From positions 1 through 64,000 of the forward strand of contig CAZFIJ010000044.1 in the NCBI GenBank assembly GCA_964519515.1: a stretch of DNA of 64,000 nt. The letters are read 5' to 3'. A program made the translations under genes and the position numbers. Positions 24,682 through 32,475 of this stretch are shown piece after piece; position 1 is the stretch's first letter, and the number at the start of each line of letters is the position of its first letter. The notes under the pieces are model-generated. The model was not told the DNA's origin. It was given only the letters and a program-made list of their open reading frames with translations, and ran no database searches. This DNA comes from Korarchaeum sp964519515. GTDB lineage: Archaea; Korarchaeota; Korarchaeia; Korarchaeales; Korarchaeaceae.

Positions 24682-25040
24682 GGATGATGGATTTGGCTGA
24701 GAGAGGACCTCAAAATAGGAGAGCTCTCACATTAGCTGAAGTTAAGGCTCTAGTGTTCGATAGATGGTCCTCCACAGTGGAATCCTTGACTCTGGATCAG
24801 AGGAGGCTCCTCATATACTTATCGAAGTTCACGAAGGTATCTGATCCTAAGAGAGCTAGAGAGACTGTGGAGGAACTCATGAATAGGTTCAAACTGAAGG
24901 AGGAGCACGCCGTTATGATAGTTAACATCCTCCCCGAGGACGAGGAGGAGTTGAGGGCTTACCTCTTCAAGGATTATCCGTTGCTCAGCCAACAAGAGTA
25001 TAAGGAAATGCTTAACTTATTGAAGTCCCTCAGAGAATAA
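24678..25040 (+). CDS. rpoF: DNA-directed RNA polymerase subunit Rpo4 (RpoF/Rpb4)
   Basis: Forms the polymerase stalk with Rpo7. The 120-residue helical protein shows LTLAEVKALV near the N terminus and an HRDC-like C-terminal helix bundle (ETVEELMNRFKLKEEHAVMI, then ILPEDEEEL). Placement between L21e and DUF655 is the conserved archaeal arrangement. ATG start overlaps the rpl21e stop. Confidence 0.92.
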   Translation: MRMMDLAERGPQNRRALTLAEVKALVFDRWSSTVESLTLDQRRLLIYLSKFTKVSDPKRARETVEELMNRFKLKEEHAVMIVNILPEDEEELRAYLFKDYPLLSQQEYKEMLNLLKSLRE

Positions 25041-25060
25041 AAGAATAACTGGTGTTCCAA

Positions 25061-25636
25061 ATGTGGAGGCTTGCGCAGGGCAGGAGGAGGCCTCATGATA
25101 GCTGGGCCTACGTTCTGTATGTAGATGAGGCTAAGAGGAGAGTCCAGCTTGTCGGAGATAGGTATTTCATACTTATGGAGTTTGCTCTGAGGCCAAATGT
25201 TAATGTTAACGTAATGGATAAGATATACGTCGGTAAGGGAGCTAGGAAGGAGGTCAGTAGGTTCATAAGATATCTCACGTACGAAGAGCTTCCTCCAACA
25301 GCTAGGATGCTCTTGGAATCCGTGGTCTCAAGGATAGTGAAAGAAGGAGAACAATTCTTCATCAATTTGTTCAATGAAAGCGTTCCCGTGACTACAAGGC
25401 TCCATCAGCTCGAGTTACTCCCTGGGATAGGGAAAAAGACTCTTCTAAAGATACTTGAGGAGAGAGCAAAGAAACCCTTCTCTAACTTCTCGGAGCTCAC
25501 TGAGAGAGCGGGTATAAAGGACCCCGCGGAGCTCATCGTCAGGAGGGTGATGGATGAGATGATGGGAAAGGATAAATATTATATACTTGTAGCGCCCAAG
25601 GAGATACTAGAAATTGAAGAGGAGGAAATTATATAA
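25061..25636 (+). CDS. DUF655 protein with helix-hairpin-helix
   Basis: Archaeal RNA/DNA-binding protein of unknown function. An N-terminal OB-like strand region (WAYVLYVDEAKRRVQLVGDR) precedes a helix-hairpin-helix motif, LELLPGIGKKTLLKILEERA (about residue 125). The ATG at 25061 follows GGTG by six bases; an in-frame GTG at 25052 overlaps it. Length is 191 residues. In many archaea ksgA follows; here the next gene is isopentenyl phosphate kinase on the other strand, overlapping the tail by eight bases. Confidence 0.9.
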   Translation: MWRLAQGRRRPHDSWAYVLYVDEAKRRVQLVGDRYFILMEFALRPNVNVNVMDKIYVGKGARKEVSRFIRYLTYEELPPTARMLLESVVSRIVKEGEQFFINLFNESVPVTTRLHQLELLPGIGKKTLLKILEERAKKPFSNFSELTERAGIKDPAELIVRRVMDEMMGKDKYYILVAPKEILEIEEEEII

Positions 25637-26363
25637 CTCTTGTCCCTATTTCTCCATTAATTGCCTTAATTAAATCCCCAGGATCCCTGTAACCGGAGAT
25701 CCTCACTTCAATCCCCATCTCAGCTAACTTAATAGCTGATTCGAGTTTTCCCCTTATGGATCCAGTCGCGTCCAGTGAGGGAAAGCTCATGACCTCGAGA
25801 GTGCTCCTGTCGATAATGGGAATTACGCTTCCAGCTTCATCGAGGACTCCAGGTTCATCCATGAGGTATATCACTTTCTCGAATCCTAAGTCCAAGTGAA
25901 GGGGTATCTCATCTGCCGAGAGTATGTAGACTCCTCTCTCATCGTCCGGTATCAGATCACCGTGAGTTAAGGGTATGAACCCCGCTTTGAGGAGCCCCTT
26001 CAGCGAGGAAGTCTCGCACAGGATCCTCCCACGATCCCTCCTCATCATGGATCTGGGTGGGAAGGGAGCTACAGGTATGCCCTCTTCCATCATTATGTTC
26101 GCGACCCTTAAGTTGAGCTCACTCACCCCTATCATCGTCTCAGAGGCCCCTATCCTATTCCAATCCCCCATCCCCAAGTGAAGGCCACTCCTCAAGACGG
26201 GCTCATGCCCATACTGCCCAGCTCCGTGAGCTAAAAATATCTTGAAATCATTCATTATGCTCTTGATATCAATAGAAATCCTCCTTAAGACATCCAACCT
26301 TATCTCTCTTCTCCCCTCCTTCTTAAGTGTTATCAGGGAACCCCCGAGCTTTATGTAGAGCAT
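25629..26363 (-). CDS. ipk: Isopentenyl phosphate kinase
   Basis: Phosphorylates isopentenyl phosphate in the archaeal mevalonate pathway that feeds lipid synthesis. Amino-acid-kinase fold: KLGGSL at residues 5-10, AHGAGQYGHEP at 45-55 with the substrate-phosphate histidine at about H53, HGDLIPDD, and the C-terminal DATGSIRGKLESA corresponding to the DVTGGM motif. Length 244 residues is typical. The gene stands alone on the minus strand, convergent with DUF655. Confidence 0.88.
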   Translation of the reverse strand: MLYIKLGGSLITLKKEGRREIRLDVLRRISIDIKSIMNDFKIFLAHGAGQYGHEPVLRSGLHLGMGDWNRIGASETMIGVSELNLRVANIMMEEGIPVAPFPPRSMMRRDRGRILCETSSLKGLLKAGFIPLTHGDLIPDDERGVYILSADEIPLHLDLGFEKVIYLMDEPGVLDEAGSVIPIIDRSTLEVMSFPSLDATGSIRGKLESAIKLAEMGIEVRISGYRDPGDLIKAINGEIGTRVI

Positions 26364-26412
26364 ACCTCGATCTGAAGTTATCGTTTATAACGGTTAATCG
26401 GAACTTATTGAG

Positions 26413-28002
26413 ATGAGTGATTCAATATACGTGCTGAGTTCGGACGTGCTGATGAGGTCTCTAGTGAGATACGAGCCAGGATACTCTCTGATAAAGGGAT
26501 CTAAGCTCATAATACCGGAGGAAGTACTCTCGAAGATAGAGGAAGATGCTCTCAGCGGTGATAGATTCAGTGTGGGTGCTTTAGGGGAGATAATATGGCT
26601 CCAGGACCTCGGGAGGGAGGGTTACATAGAGGAGGTTAGGGTTGAGGAGCATAGGGGAAAGGGGATAGATGCTCTGCAGGAACTAGCTAAGAAGTTCTCC
26701 GCGAAGGTCCTCACGGGAGATAGGATAACTACACTATCTCTTCTAGCTAGAGGGGTGGATGTCCAGTACATAGGCCCGAGGATGGACGGGCTCAGGATCT
26801 ACGATTACTTCGATGAGGAGACTATGAGCGTCCACCTGAAAGAAGGAGCCCCGCCTATGGCGAAGAAGGGACGTCCAGGGAACTTCAGGTTAGTTAAGCT
26901 CTCTGACAAGAGATTGGAAGAATTCGAGGTGAGGACTATAGCTTACGAAATACTGGAGAGGGCGAAGACGGGGATAGATGCATTCATAGAGGTGATGTAC
27001 GATGACGCTTACATAATACAACTCGGGGACCTTAGGGTATTAGCTGCCTTCCCTCCGTTCTCAGATGGTATCGAGATAACGGCCGTCAGACCTCTCGTGA
27101 AGGTCACTTTAGATGACTACAACTTGAGCGATAAACTGAAGAGGAGACTGAGCGAGAGAGCGGAAGGTATATTGATAGCGGGACCTCCGGGTGCTGGGAA
27201 GACGACTTTCGCGAGCGCATTAGCGGAGTTCTATAAGGAAAGGGGGAGGATAGTGAAGACTCTTGAGTCACCCAGGGACCTACAAGTGGGACCTGAGATA
27301 ACTCAATATGGGAGGCTCGCTGGCTCCTTCGAGAATACAGCGGACCTTCTCCTCTTAGTCAGGCCGGATTATGTGATCTTCGATGAGATGAGGAAGACTC
27401 AGGACTTCAGGATATTCGTAGATATGAGGTTAGCTGGCGTCGGGATGGTGGGCGTCATTCACTGCGGCTTCCCGATAGAGGCGATACAGAGGTTCATAGA
27501 TAGAGTTGACTTAGGCGTCCTTCCCCACGTAGTCGATACCGTCATATTCATAAGGGACGGGAAGATCGAGAAAGTATATTCCCTTAAGATAACAGTCAAG
27601 ATGCCAACTGGAATGAAGGATGTGGCTTTAGCGAGGCCAGTAGTCTTAGTTAAGGACTTCGAGACTGAGACCGTGGAGTACGAAATTTACACATTCGGGG
27701 AGGAGGTCATAGTGATGCCCGTCTCAGCTAGAGAATCCGCAGTCGAGGGGGCTCCTAAGTTCAGGTTGAAGAGGAGGAAGCACACGATAATACTGGATCT
27801 AGGTCCCGCGATGTCCGATACTGAGGTGACCATCTACTCAGGTGAGAGAGAAATGGCTACGCTAGTCACTGATTCTAGAGGGAGGATAACGCTAGCGAAG
27901 AGCAGCCCTCTCGGTAGGAGAGTCCTTGAAGCGATAAGGAATGAGAACTTGAGGATAGTCCCGGGGGAGAGGAGCGAGGAGTACGAATTCCCCTCAGAGT
28001 GA
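26413..28002 (+). CDS. PIN domain-ATPase-KH protein (PINA family)
   Basis: Hexameric ATPase related to archaeal PINA, implicated in Holliday-junction processing in Sulfolobus. An N-terminal PIN-like domain (YVLSSDVLMRSLVRY, LTGDRITTLSLLARG) spans about 1-140. A PilT/VirB11-like ATPase follows with GPPGAGKTT (257-265), a Walker B aspartate/glutamate in YVIFDEM (320-326), and GVIHCGFPIEA. The C-terminal 80 residues hold a KH/PilT-type tail. Length 529 residues. The gene converges with nadM and overlaps it by nine bases. Confidence 0.88.
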   Translation: MSDSIYVLSSDVLMRSLVRYEPGYSLIKGSKLIIPEEVLSKIEEDALSGDRFSVGALGEIIWLQDLGREGYIEEVRVEEHRGKGIDALQELAKKFSAKVLTGDRITTLSLLARGVDVQYIGPRMDGLRIYDYFDEETMSVHLKEGAPPMAKKGRPGNFRLVKLSDKRLEEFEVRTIAYEILERAKTGIDAFIEVMYDDAYIIQLGDLRVLAAFPPFSDGIEITAVRPLVKVTLDDYNLSDKLKRRLSERAEGILIAGPPGAGKTTFASALAEFYKERGRIVKTLESPRDLQVGPEITQYGRLAGSFENTADLLLLVRPDYVIFDEMRKTQDFRIFVDMRLAGVGMVGVIHCGFPIEAIQRFIDRVDLGVLPHVVDTVIFIRDGKIEKVYSLKITVKMPTGMKDVALARPVVLVKDFETETVEYEIYTFGEEVIVMPVSARESAVEGAPKFRLKRRKHTIILDLGPAMSDTEVTIYSGEREMATLVTDSRGRITLAKSSPLGRRVLEAIRNENLRIVPGERSEEYEFPSE

Positions 28003-28524
28003 ATTATTCTCTATGGATCTCCTCACCCTACCCTCAAAATCTATCTCGATGAGGAAATCGAGAGAAGATTCCGGAACTAAAGACTTCCAGGAGCTATCTC
28101 CCTTCAATATGAGATCCCTTATCTTAGTGGCCTCATATATCTCCCTCTTGAAGAAGGGGACATTCTCCACTTGAAGACCTACTTCCTTAAGGCATCTCAC
28201 TGTTTCAGGATCATTTGAAAAAGCGATATCGACCCTCGGAACCCTATCCAAGACTATAAGTCCCCAATTCTCCTCAGGCGATTGGGTATCAGGGATACAA
28301 GATATGAAGATCCTCTCCAGGGGAAAGCCCTCCCTCCTCAATGTCCTCACTATGAGCTCCATCCTCTCCCCAGCTGAGAGAGGGTTCCTCGGGTGGCAAC
28401 AGAACTGAGAGCTCCCTATACCTATCACTAACTCCTCAGCCCTAGATAGGGCATACCTGAATAAGTAAAGATGTCCATGATGGAGGGGCTGAAACCTGCC
28501 TATGACTAGAGCTCTCCTGACCAT
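27994..28524 (-). CDS. nadM: Nicotinamide-nucleotide adenylyltransferase (NadM type)
   Basis: Makes NAD from NMN and ATP. The nucleotidyltransferase signature GRFQPLHHGH is near the N terminus and the second motif appears as RREIYEATKIRDLI with SxTxxR-like spacing. Length 176 residues from the ATG at 28524; a GTG nine bases upstream is in frame but overlaps the GGTGTGGGAG ribosome-binding site. Stand-alone minus-strand gene at the head of a convergent pair. Confidence 0.9.
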   Translation of the reverse strand: MVRRALVIGRFQPLHHGHLYLFRYALSRAEELVIGIGSSQFCCHPRNPLSAGERMELIVRTLRREGFPLERIFISCIPDTQSPEENWGLIVLDRVPRVDIAFSNDPETVRCLKEVGLQVENVPFFKREIYEATKIRDLILKGDSSWKSLVPESSLDFLIEIDFEGRVRRSIENNSL

Positions 28525-28619
28525 CTCCCACACCCGGGGGTCAGCAGCACTTCAAGGATCATCAAATATCTATGGAGTAACTCCTCTTCATCCCCCGTCG
28601 GAATCTCAAGTAAAGCTTT

Positions 28620-29312
28620 TTAATCTTCACTCTCCCCTTCATCGAGACCCAGGATCCCGGTTATCAAATCCTCGACTTCTTCATCGCCCATTTCAACCTC
28701 AAGGAGCTGGTACTTCGAATAACCTTCCTTCCTCCTCTCCAACTCCCTCCCCTCTAGGACTATCGCCCTCCTGAATGGATGCATCTCCACCTCTATGAAA
28801 GCCCTGACGAGGTTCTCAACAGTCGCCTCATGAAGTACTATTAGCCCATCAACGAGTTCCATAACGATCCTCTTGTGGACATGTCCCTTAGGGACCCCTA
28901 TGATAACCCTCCTCAAGTCCCTGTTCCTGATGAAGAGGATGAACTTGGAGGTCAAGATATTAACTGCATCTCTAGCTGGTCCTGAGAGAGGTAGTTCAGC
29001 GGCCTTGCTGAGCTCAACCCATCTCACTTCCTTATTCCCTCTCCCAGGTCTCAGTTTCCCGGAGATCGGCTTGCAGAGATAAGTTATTCGGACCTTATCT
29101 CCATCGGCTTCTCTCACATCGATAGCCCTAATGACATCGATATGCAAACCAGTGGAGTCCGCTATTATCTCACTCAGCGAATCTCTGAGACTCCTCCCAG
29201 GCTCAACTGAGTCACCGGGGATCGACCAATCCTTCCTACCTTTCTCCCTCACTAGAAGCAGGCGATCTCCCTTGATAACGGCGCCTCTCAACTCCAATTT
29301 GTAACTGACCAT
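28620..29312 (-). CDS. Nudix-fold protein with degenerate Nudix box and unknown C-terminal domain
   Basis: Residues 1-115 follow the Nudix fold (ELRGAVIKGDRLLLVREKG, SIPGDSVEPGRSL). The Nudix box lacks its catalytic pattern: the REUxEE positions read EIIADS and the preceding glutamate is arginine, so hydrolase activity is doubtful. Residues about 120-230 form a second domain I do not recognise (VIIGVPKGHVHKRIVMELVD, VEMHPFRRAIVLEGRELERR). The gene is immediately followed, with end-to-start contact, by the pantothenate kinase gene upstream in the same direction, suggesting an operon. Function unknown; ligand-sensing is one possibility. Confidence 0.65.
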   Translation of the reverse strand: MVSYKLELRGAVIKGDRLLLVREKGRKDWSIPGDSVEPGRSLRDSLSEIIADSTGLHIDVIRAIDVREADGDKVRITYLCKPISGKLRPGRGNKEVRWVELSKAAELPLSGPARDAVNILTSKFILFIRNRDLRRVIIGVPKGHVHKRIVMELVDGLIVLHEATVENLVRAFIEVEMHPFRRAIVLEGRELERRKEGYSKYQLLEVEMGDEEVEDLITGILGLDEGESED

Positions 29313-30169
29313 CAGCCCCTCACTAGGGATGTGAGGGAGGAGAATAGCTTAAGAGATGCACCTAAGGCCGTAGCGTACTGAGGATCTTCCGGGACAATCA
29401 AGTCGCCACCGAAGAGTTTTATAGGTCTTTTTATTGCTTCAACTATCTGCTCATGGCTGGCTAATCCTCCAACGAGGACAATCTTATCTTCCAATCCTAC
29501 TGATTTAGCTGCGAAGAGGGATATAACTCCGATGACCTGCCCCACCATATTCACGAGGGCCGCAGCGATGTCCTCTAGCTTAGCGTCATCCACCAGCTTT
29601 CCGAAGTTTGAGGCAGTGGCATTGACATCTAACTTCCCCACGGGCCCCCCGACTATATCACCGACTTTGAGGTCCAGATTATCAGAGCTTCCCCTTGATG
29701 CTAGTTCAAGAAGTGATTCTATGGATGATCTACCAAGTAAGAGCTTTCCTAAGCCTAAAAGGGTCCCACCTCCGACGCCCGTTCCTCCCAAATGCCTGAC
29801 ATCGTAGCCAGAGTTCCTCTCTCTGACTTCAACTATCGCGGTCCCTGTACCAGCGCTAGTGACCACGCACTCCCCTAGCTTCGCTAAGAAGGCGCCTCCC
29901 CTTCCTATAGCCTCTATCTCATCCACCTCGAAGAGAGGGAGGCCGAGGATGCGTTTGGGGAGAGATCTCACTTTCCCCCCGCTCGCAGCAATAGCCTCTA
30001 CTTCATTAATATTGAGCCCCCCATCAGTCAATATCTTACCTATTGTGCCAGCTGCAGCTGCTAAAGGATCTGAGGAGACGACTAGAGTCTTCAGGCTAAC
30101 TCCTCTCTCCGATAGTAAGACTCCCTTCGTAGTAGTGCCACCCATATCCAGCCCTATGACGAACATCAT
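29312..30169 (-). CDS. Type II pantothenate kinase-like protein
   Basis: Phosphorylates pantothenate or a related substrate in CoA synthesis. ASKHA-fold motifs are GLDMGGTTTKG at the N terminus, SAGTGTAIVEV, and GGTGVGGGTLLGLGKLLLG, which is the signature of type II (Fumble/CoaW) kinases. The ATG at 30169 overlaps the S-component stop (ATGATGA) and gives 285 residues; a longer reading of 307 residues is open upstream. Most archaea use pantoate kinase and phosphopantothenate synthetase instead, so a type II enzyme is notable. It follows an ECF S-component gene. Confidence 0.78.
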   Translation of the reverse strand: MMFVIGLDMGGTTTKGVLLSERGVSLKTLVVSSDPLAAAAGTIGKILTDGGLNINEVEAIAASGGKVRSLPKRILGLPLFEVDEIEAIGRGGAFLAKLGECVVTSAGTGTAIVEVRERNSGYDVRHLGGTGVGGGTLLGLGKLLLGRSSIESLLELASRGSSDNLDLKVGDIVGGPVGKLDVNATASNFGKLVDDAKLEDIAAALVNMVGQVIGVISLFAAKSVGLEDKIVLVGGLASHEQIVEAIKRPIKLFGGDLIVPEDPQYATALGASLKLFSSLTSLVRG

Positions 30170-30699
30170 CTCCCCGCCCTCTTGACAGCATGCACTATAG
30201 GAGGAACGAGTATGAGGGCGAATGGGAGCTCCCAAGCGAATGTGACGAAGGATATTGTGAGTGCGGCCGCTATAGATAGCGGGGTTAAGCCCTCTTGGAA
30301 TGGGAGTGGGAAGTATTGGCTCCAGAGGAGGAGGCCTATCCCTATTATCAAGTGCCCCACGGTGAGCCCTAGGGTAGAAGCTATTAAGTACCTCTTCACG
30401 CTATACTTATTCCCTCCAGCGAGCTTCCCTATTATGTAAAAGCATGTGAAGTTAGATGTGACACCGACTGTCAAACTTAAGATCGCATTTCCATGAGTAG
30501 CGATGTCCGATATGAATATCCCTATCGCAGCGGATAGCCCGCCTACGCTCGCCCCATAGAGGCATGATATCGTTGCGGGTATCACTACAGAGGGCCAGAA
30601 CCTGACCCCGTAGAAAGTGAGTCCTAACCAGCTCACGTAACCGACGAGAGCGTACAAAGCTCCCCCTACTGCTGATATAGCGATGTCCCTCAGGTTCAT
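30166..30699 (-). CDS. ECF transporter S component (possible pantothenate uptake)
   Basis: A 177-residue membrane protein with six hydrophobic segments and the small-residue-rich first helix typical of energy-coupling-factor substrate-binding subunits (ISAVGGALYALVGYVSWLG; FWPSVVIPATISCLYGASVG; GIFISDIATHGNA). No ECF ATPase or T component is visible nearby, so it would share a common module. Its four-base overlap with the pantothenate kinase gene suggests that the vitamin carried is pantothenate or a precursor; this is inference from context. Confidence 0.72.
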   Translation of the reverse strand: MNLRDIAISAVGGALYALVGYVSWLGLTFYGVRFWPSVVIPATISCLYGASVGGLSAAIGIFISDIATHGNAILSLTVGVTSNFTCFYIIGKLAGGNKYSVKRYLIASTLGLTVGHLIIGIGLLLWSQYFPLPFQEGLTPLSIAAALTISFVTFAWELPFALILVPPIVHAVKRAGR

Positions 30700-30733
30700 C
30701 TCTGATGCTCGGTCTATCAGAATTAAAATTTGA

Positions 30734-31369
30734 CTAGAGATTGAGGAGCTTGGGCCTCACCTCTTCACCCTCTAAATAGACTACAGCGTAATTCCCCCGA
30801 GAGAGAGGCCCTGGATTTATCGCGAAAGTAGTCCCTATCCTCTTCATACCCCTGGACTCATGTATGTGACCGCAGATGCAGAGCAAGGGAGCTTCCCTCT
30901 CTATATAATTCCTCAAGGATCTGGATCCGACGCTAAGCCCCGATCTCACCCTATCCAGCCCGCTATCGAAAGGAGGGGTATGGCTCAGCAGGAGATCGAC
31001 CTTCCCGAGCTCCTCCAGCATTAGTGAGAGCTCATCCTCTGTGAACTCGATCCTAGTCATGAAAGGGGATATCAAGCCCCCTCCCACACCACCGATGGAG
31101 TAGCCCATGATGTAAGCTTTATTACGGTGTAAGTTGAGGCAACCCTCGAGCTCTCGAATCTCGAGAAGGGGAGCAGGATCCATGTTCCCAGGAACGAAGA
31201 ATACATTCTCATTGAAATCCCTAATATATCTAAGAATTTTCCTAACATCCCCTATATCGCCGTTAGAGATATCTCCAGCTACGAATACAGCATCAAAGCT
31301 TTCCCTCTCCAGTAAAGGTATTAGCTTTGAGGACGATGAGTGCACATCGGAGATCGCGAGCAATTTCAT
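30734..31369 (-). CDS. Calcineurin-like metallophosphoesterase
   Basis: Two-metal phosphoesterase. Motifs appear in order: SDVHSS (D8, H10), VAGDISNGD, VPGNMDPAP, LSHTPPFDSG and CGHIHESRG, with a final NPGPLSRG. Length 211 residues. These fit the archaeal YfcE/MJ0936-like branch; substrate unknown. Promoters of this gene and the divergent radical SAM gene share a 43-base interval. Confidence 0.88.
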   Translation of the reverse strand: MKLLAISDVHSSSSKLIPLLERESFDAVFVAGDISNGDIGDVRKILRYIRDFNENVFFVPGNMDPAPLLEIRELEGCLNLHRNKAYIMGYSIGGVGGGLISPFMTRIEFTEDELSLMLEELGKVDLLLSHTPPFDSGLDRVRSGLSVGSRSLRNYIEREAPLLCICGHIHESRGMKRIGTTFAINPGPLSRGNYAVVYLEGEEVRPKLLNL

Positions 31370-31412
31370 ACTCCTATCTGCCCCGTCCCGATTTAAAATT
31401 TAGGTTGAAATC

Positions 31413-32417
31413 ATGAGGAGGATCGTCAGGATAAAAGGAGATATTCCCTTGATGGGATCTGTGGCTTTCGGCCTAATAGATAGGGGAACGAATCTGATAC
31501 AGGTGAGACCGGTCTCATCCTGTCCCCTATCATGCATATTCTGCTCTACTGATGCCGGGCCTAAGTCCAAGACGAGGAGGACGGAGTTCCTAGTGGACCT
31601 AAACTACCTTATCTCTTGGTTCGAGAGATTAGTTGAGAGTAAAAGGATTCACGATATTGAGGCCCATATAGATACTGTTGGAGATCCTTTCCTCTACCCT
31701 AAGATCTTAGATCTCGTCAAGAAGCTGAGGGATATCCCTGAGGTGAAAGTGATATCCGCGCAGACTCATGGCCCTCTGCTAACTCAGAAGCTCATAGGGG
31801 AGCTAGAGAGAGGGATCGATAGGATAAACTTGAGCATAGACTCGCTAGAGGAGGGGAAGGCCAAGTACTTAGCCGGATCAGATTGGTTCAGGATAGATAA
31901 AGTAATTGAGGTGGCTAAGAGGATATCCCAGAGCTCTATAGACCTCCTTATAGCGCCTATCTGGGTCCCCGGGCTTAATGATGAAGATATCCCGAAGATA
32001 ATAGAGTTCGCCCTCAGGATAGGGGCCGGGAAGAGATGGCCGGCGCTCGGTATCCAGAAGTATGAGGCCTATAGAGGTGGGAGAAAGCCCAAGGGAGTTA
32101 AGCCAATGAGCTGGGGCGAATTCTACCGGAAGCTCGCTGAGCTTGAGAGGGAGTTCGGCGTGAAGCTCGTACTGGGCCCAGATGATTTCGGGATAAGGAA
32201 AGTCAAGGCAGTAGAGCCTCGCCTCAGGAAAGGTGAGATATTGAACGTCAAGGTCTTAGGGGAGGGATGGAAGATCGGTGAGGTCCTAGCTATCGCGAGG
32301 AATAGAGTCGTAACGGTCCTAGATTCCCCTCCCGTCCCGCCAGGTTCATTGATAAAGGTGAGAGTGATCAGGGATAGGGATAATATATATTACGCGAGGT
32401 TCGCTGGAGGTGTGTGA
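31413..32417 (+). CDS. Radical SAM protein with C-terminal TRAM domain
   Basis: The radical SAM cluster motif is C37-x3-C41-x2-C44 (SSCPLSCIFCS). A TIM-barrel core spans about 30-260 (HIDTVGDPFLYPKIL; RINLSIDS). Residues about 272-334 form a TRAM-like beta barrel (GEILNVKVLGEGWKIGEVLA), often found in RNA-modifying enzymes. This matches the archaeal COG2100-type family. The substrate is not known; RNA modification is inferred from TRAM. It precedes pheS by 58 bases. Confidence 0.82.
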   Translation: MRRIVRIKGDIPLMGSVAFGLIDRGTNLIQVRPVSSCPLSCIFCSTDAGPKSKTRRTEFLVDLNYLISWFERLVESKRIHDIEAHIDTVGDPFLYPKILDLVKKLRDIPEVKVISAQTHGPLLTQKLIGELERGIDRINLSIDSLEEGKAKYLAGSDWFRIDKVIEVAKRISQSSIDLLIAPIWVPGLNDEDIPKIIEFALRIGAGKRWPALGIQKYEAYRGGRKPKGVKPMSWGEFYRKLAELEREFGVKLVLGPDDFGIRKVKAVEPRLRKGEILNVKVLGEGWKIGEVLAIARNRVVTVLDSPPVPPGSLIKVRVIRDRDNIYYARFAGGV

Positions 32418-32475
32418 GGAGCGCTGACCAGTCGCGCTTATGTTTTAGCTAATAGAGTAGCGGGGAGGTGGAGGC

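Noticed and set aside
30170..30235. 22-residue N-terminal extension of the pantothenate kinase.
   Set aside because: It would lie inside the ECF S-component gene and lacks similarity to kinase N termini; the ATG at 30169 has a GGGGAG site and stop/start overlap.
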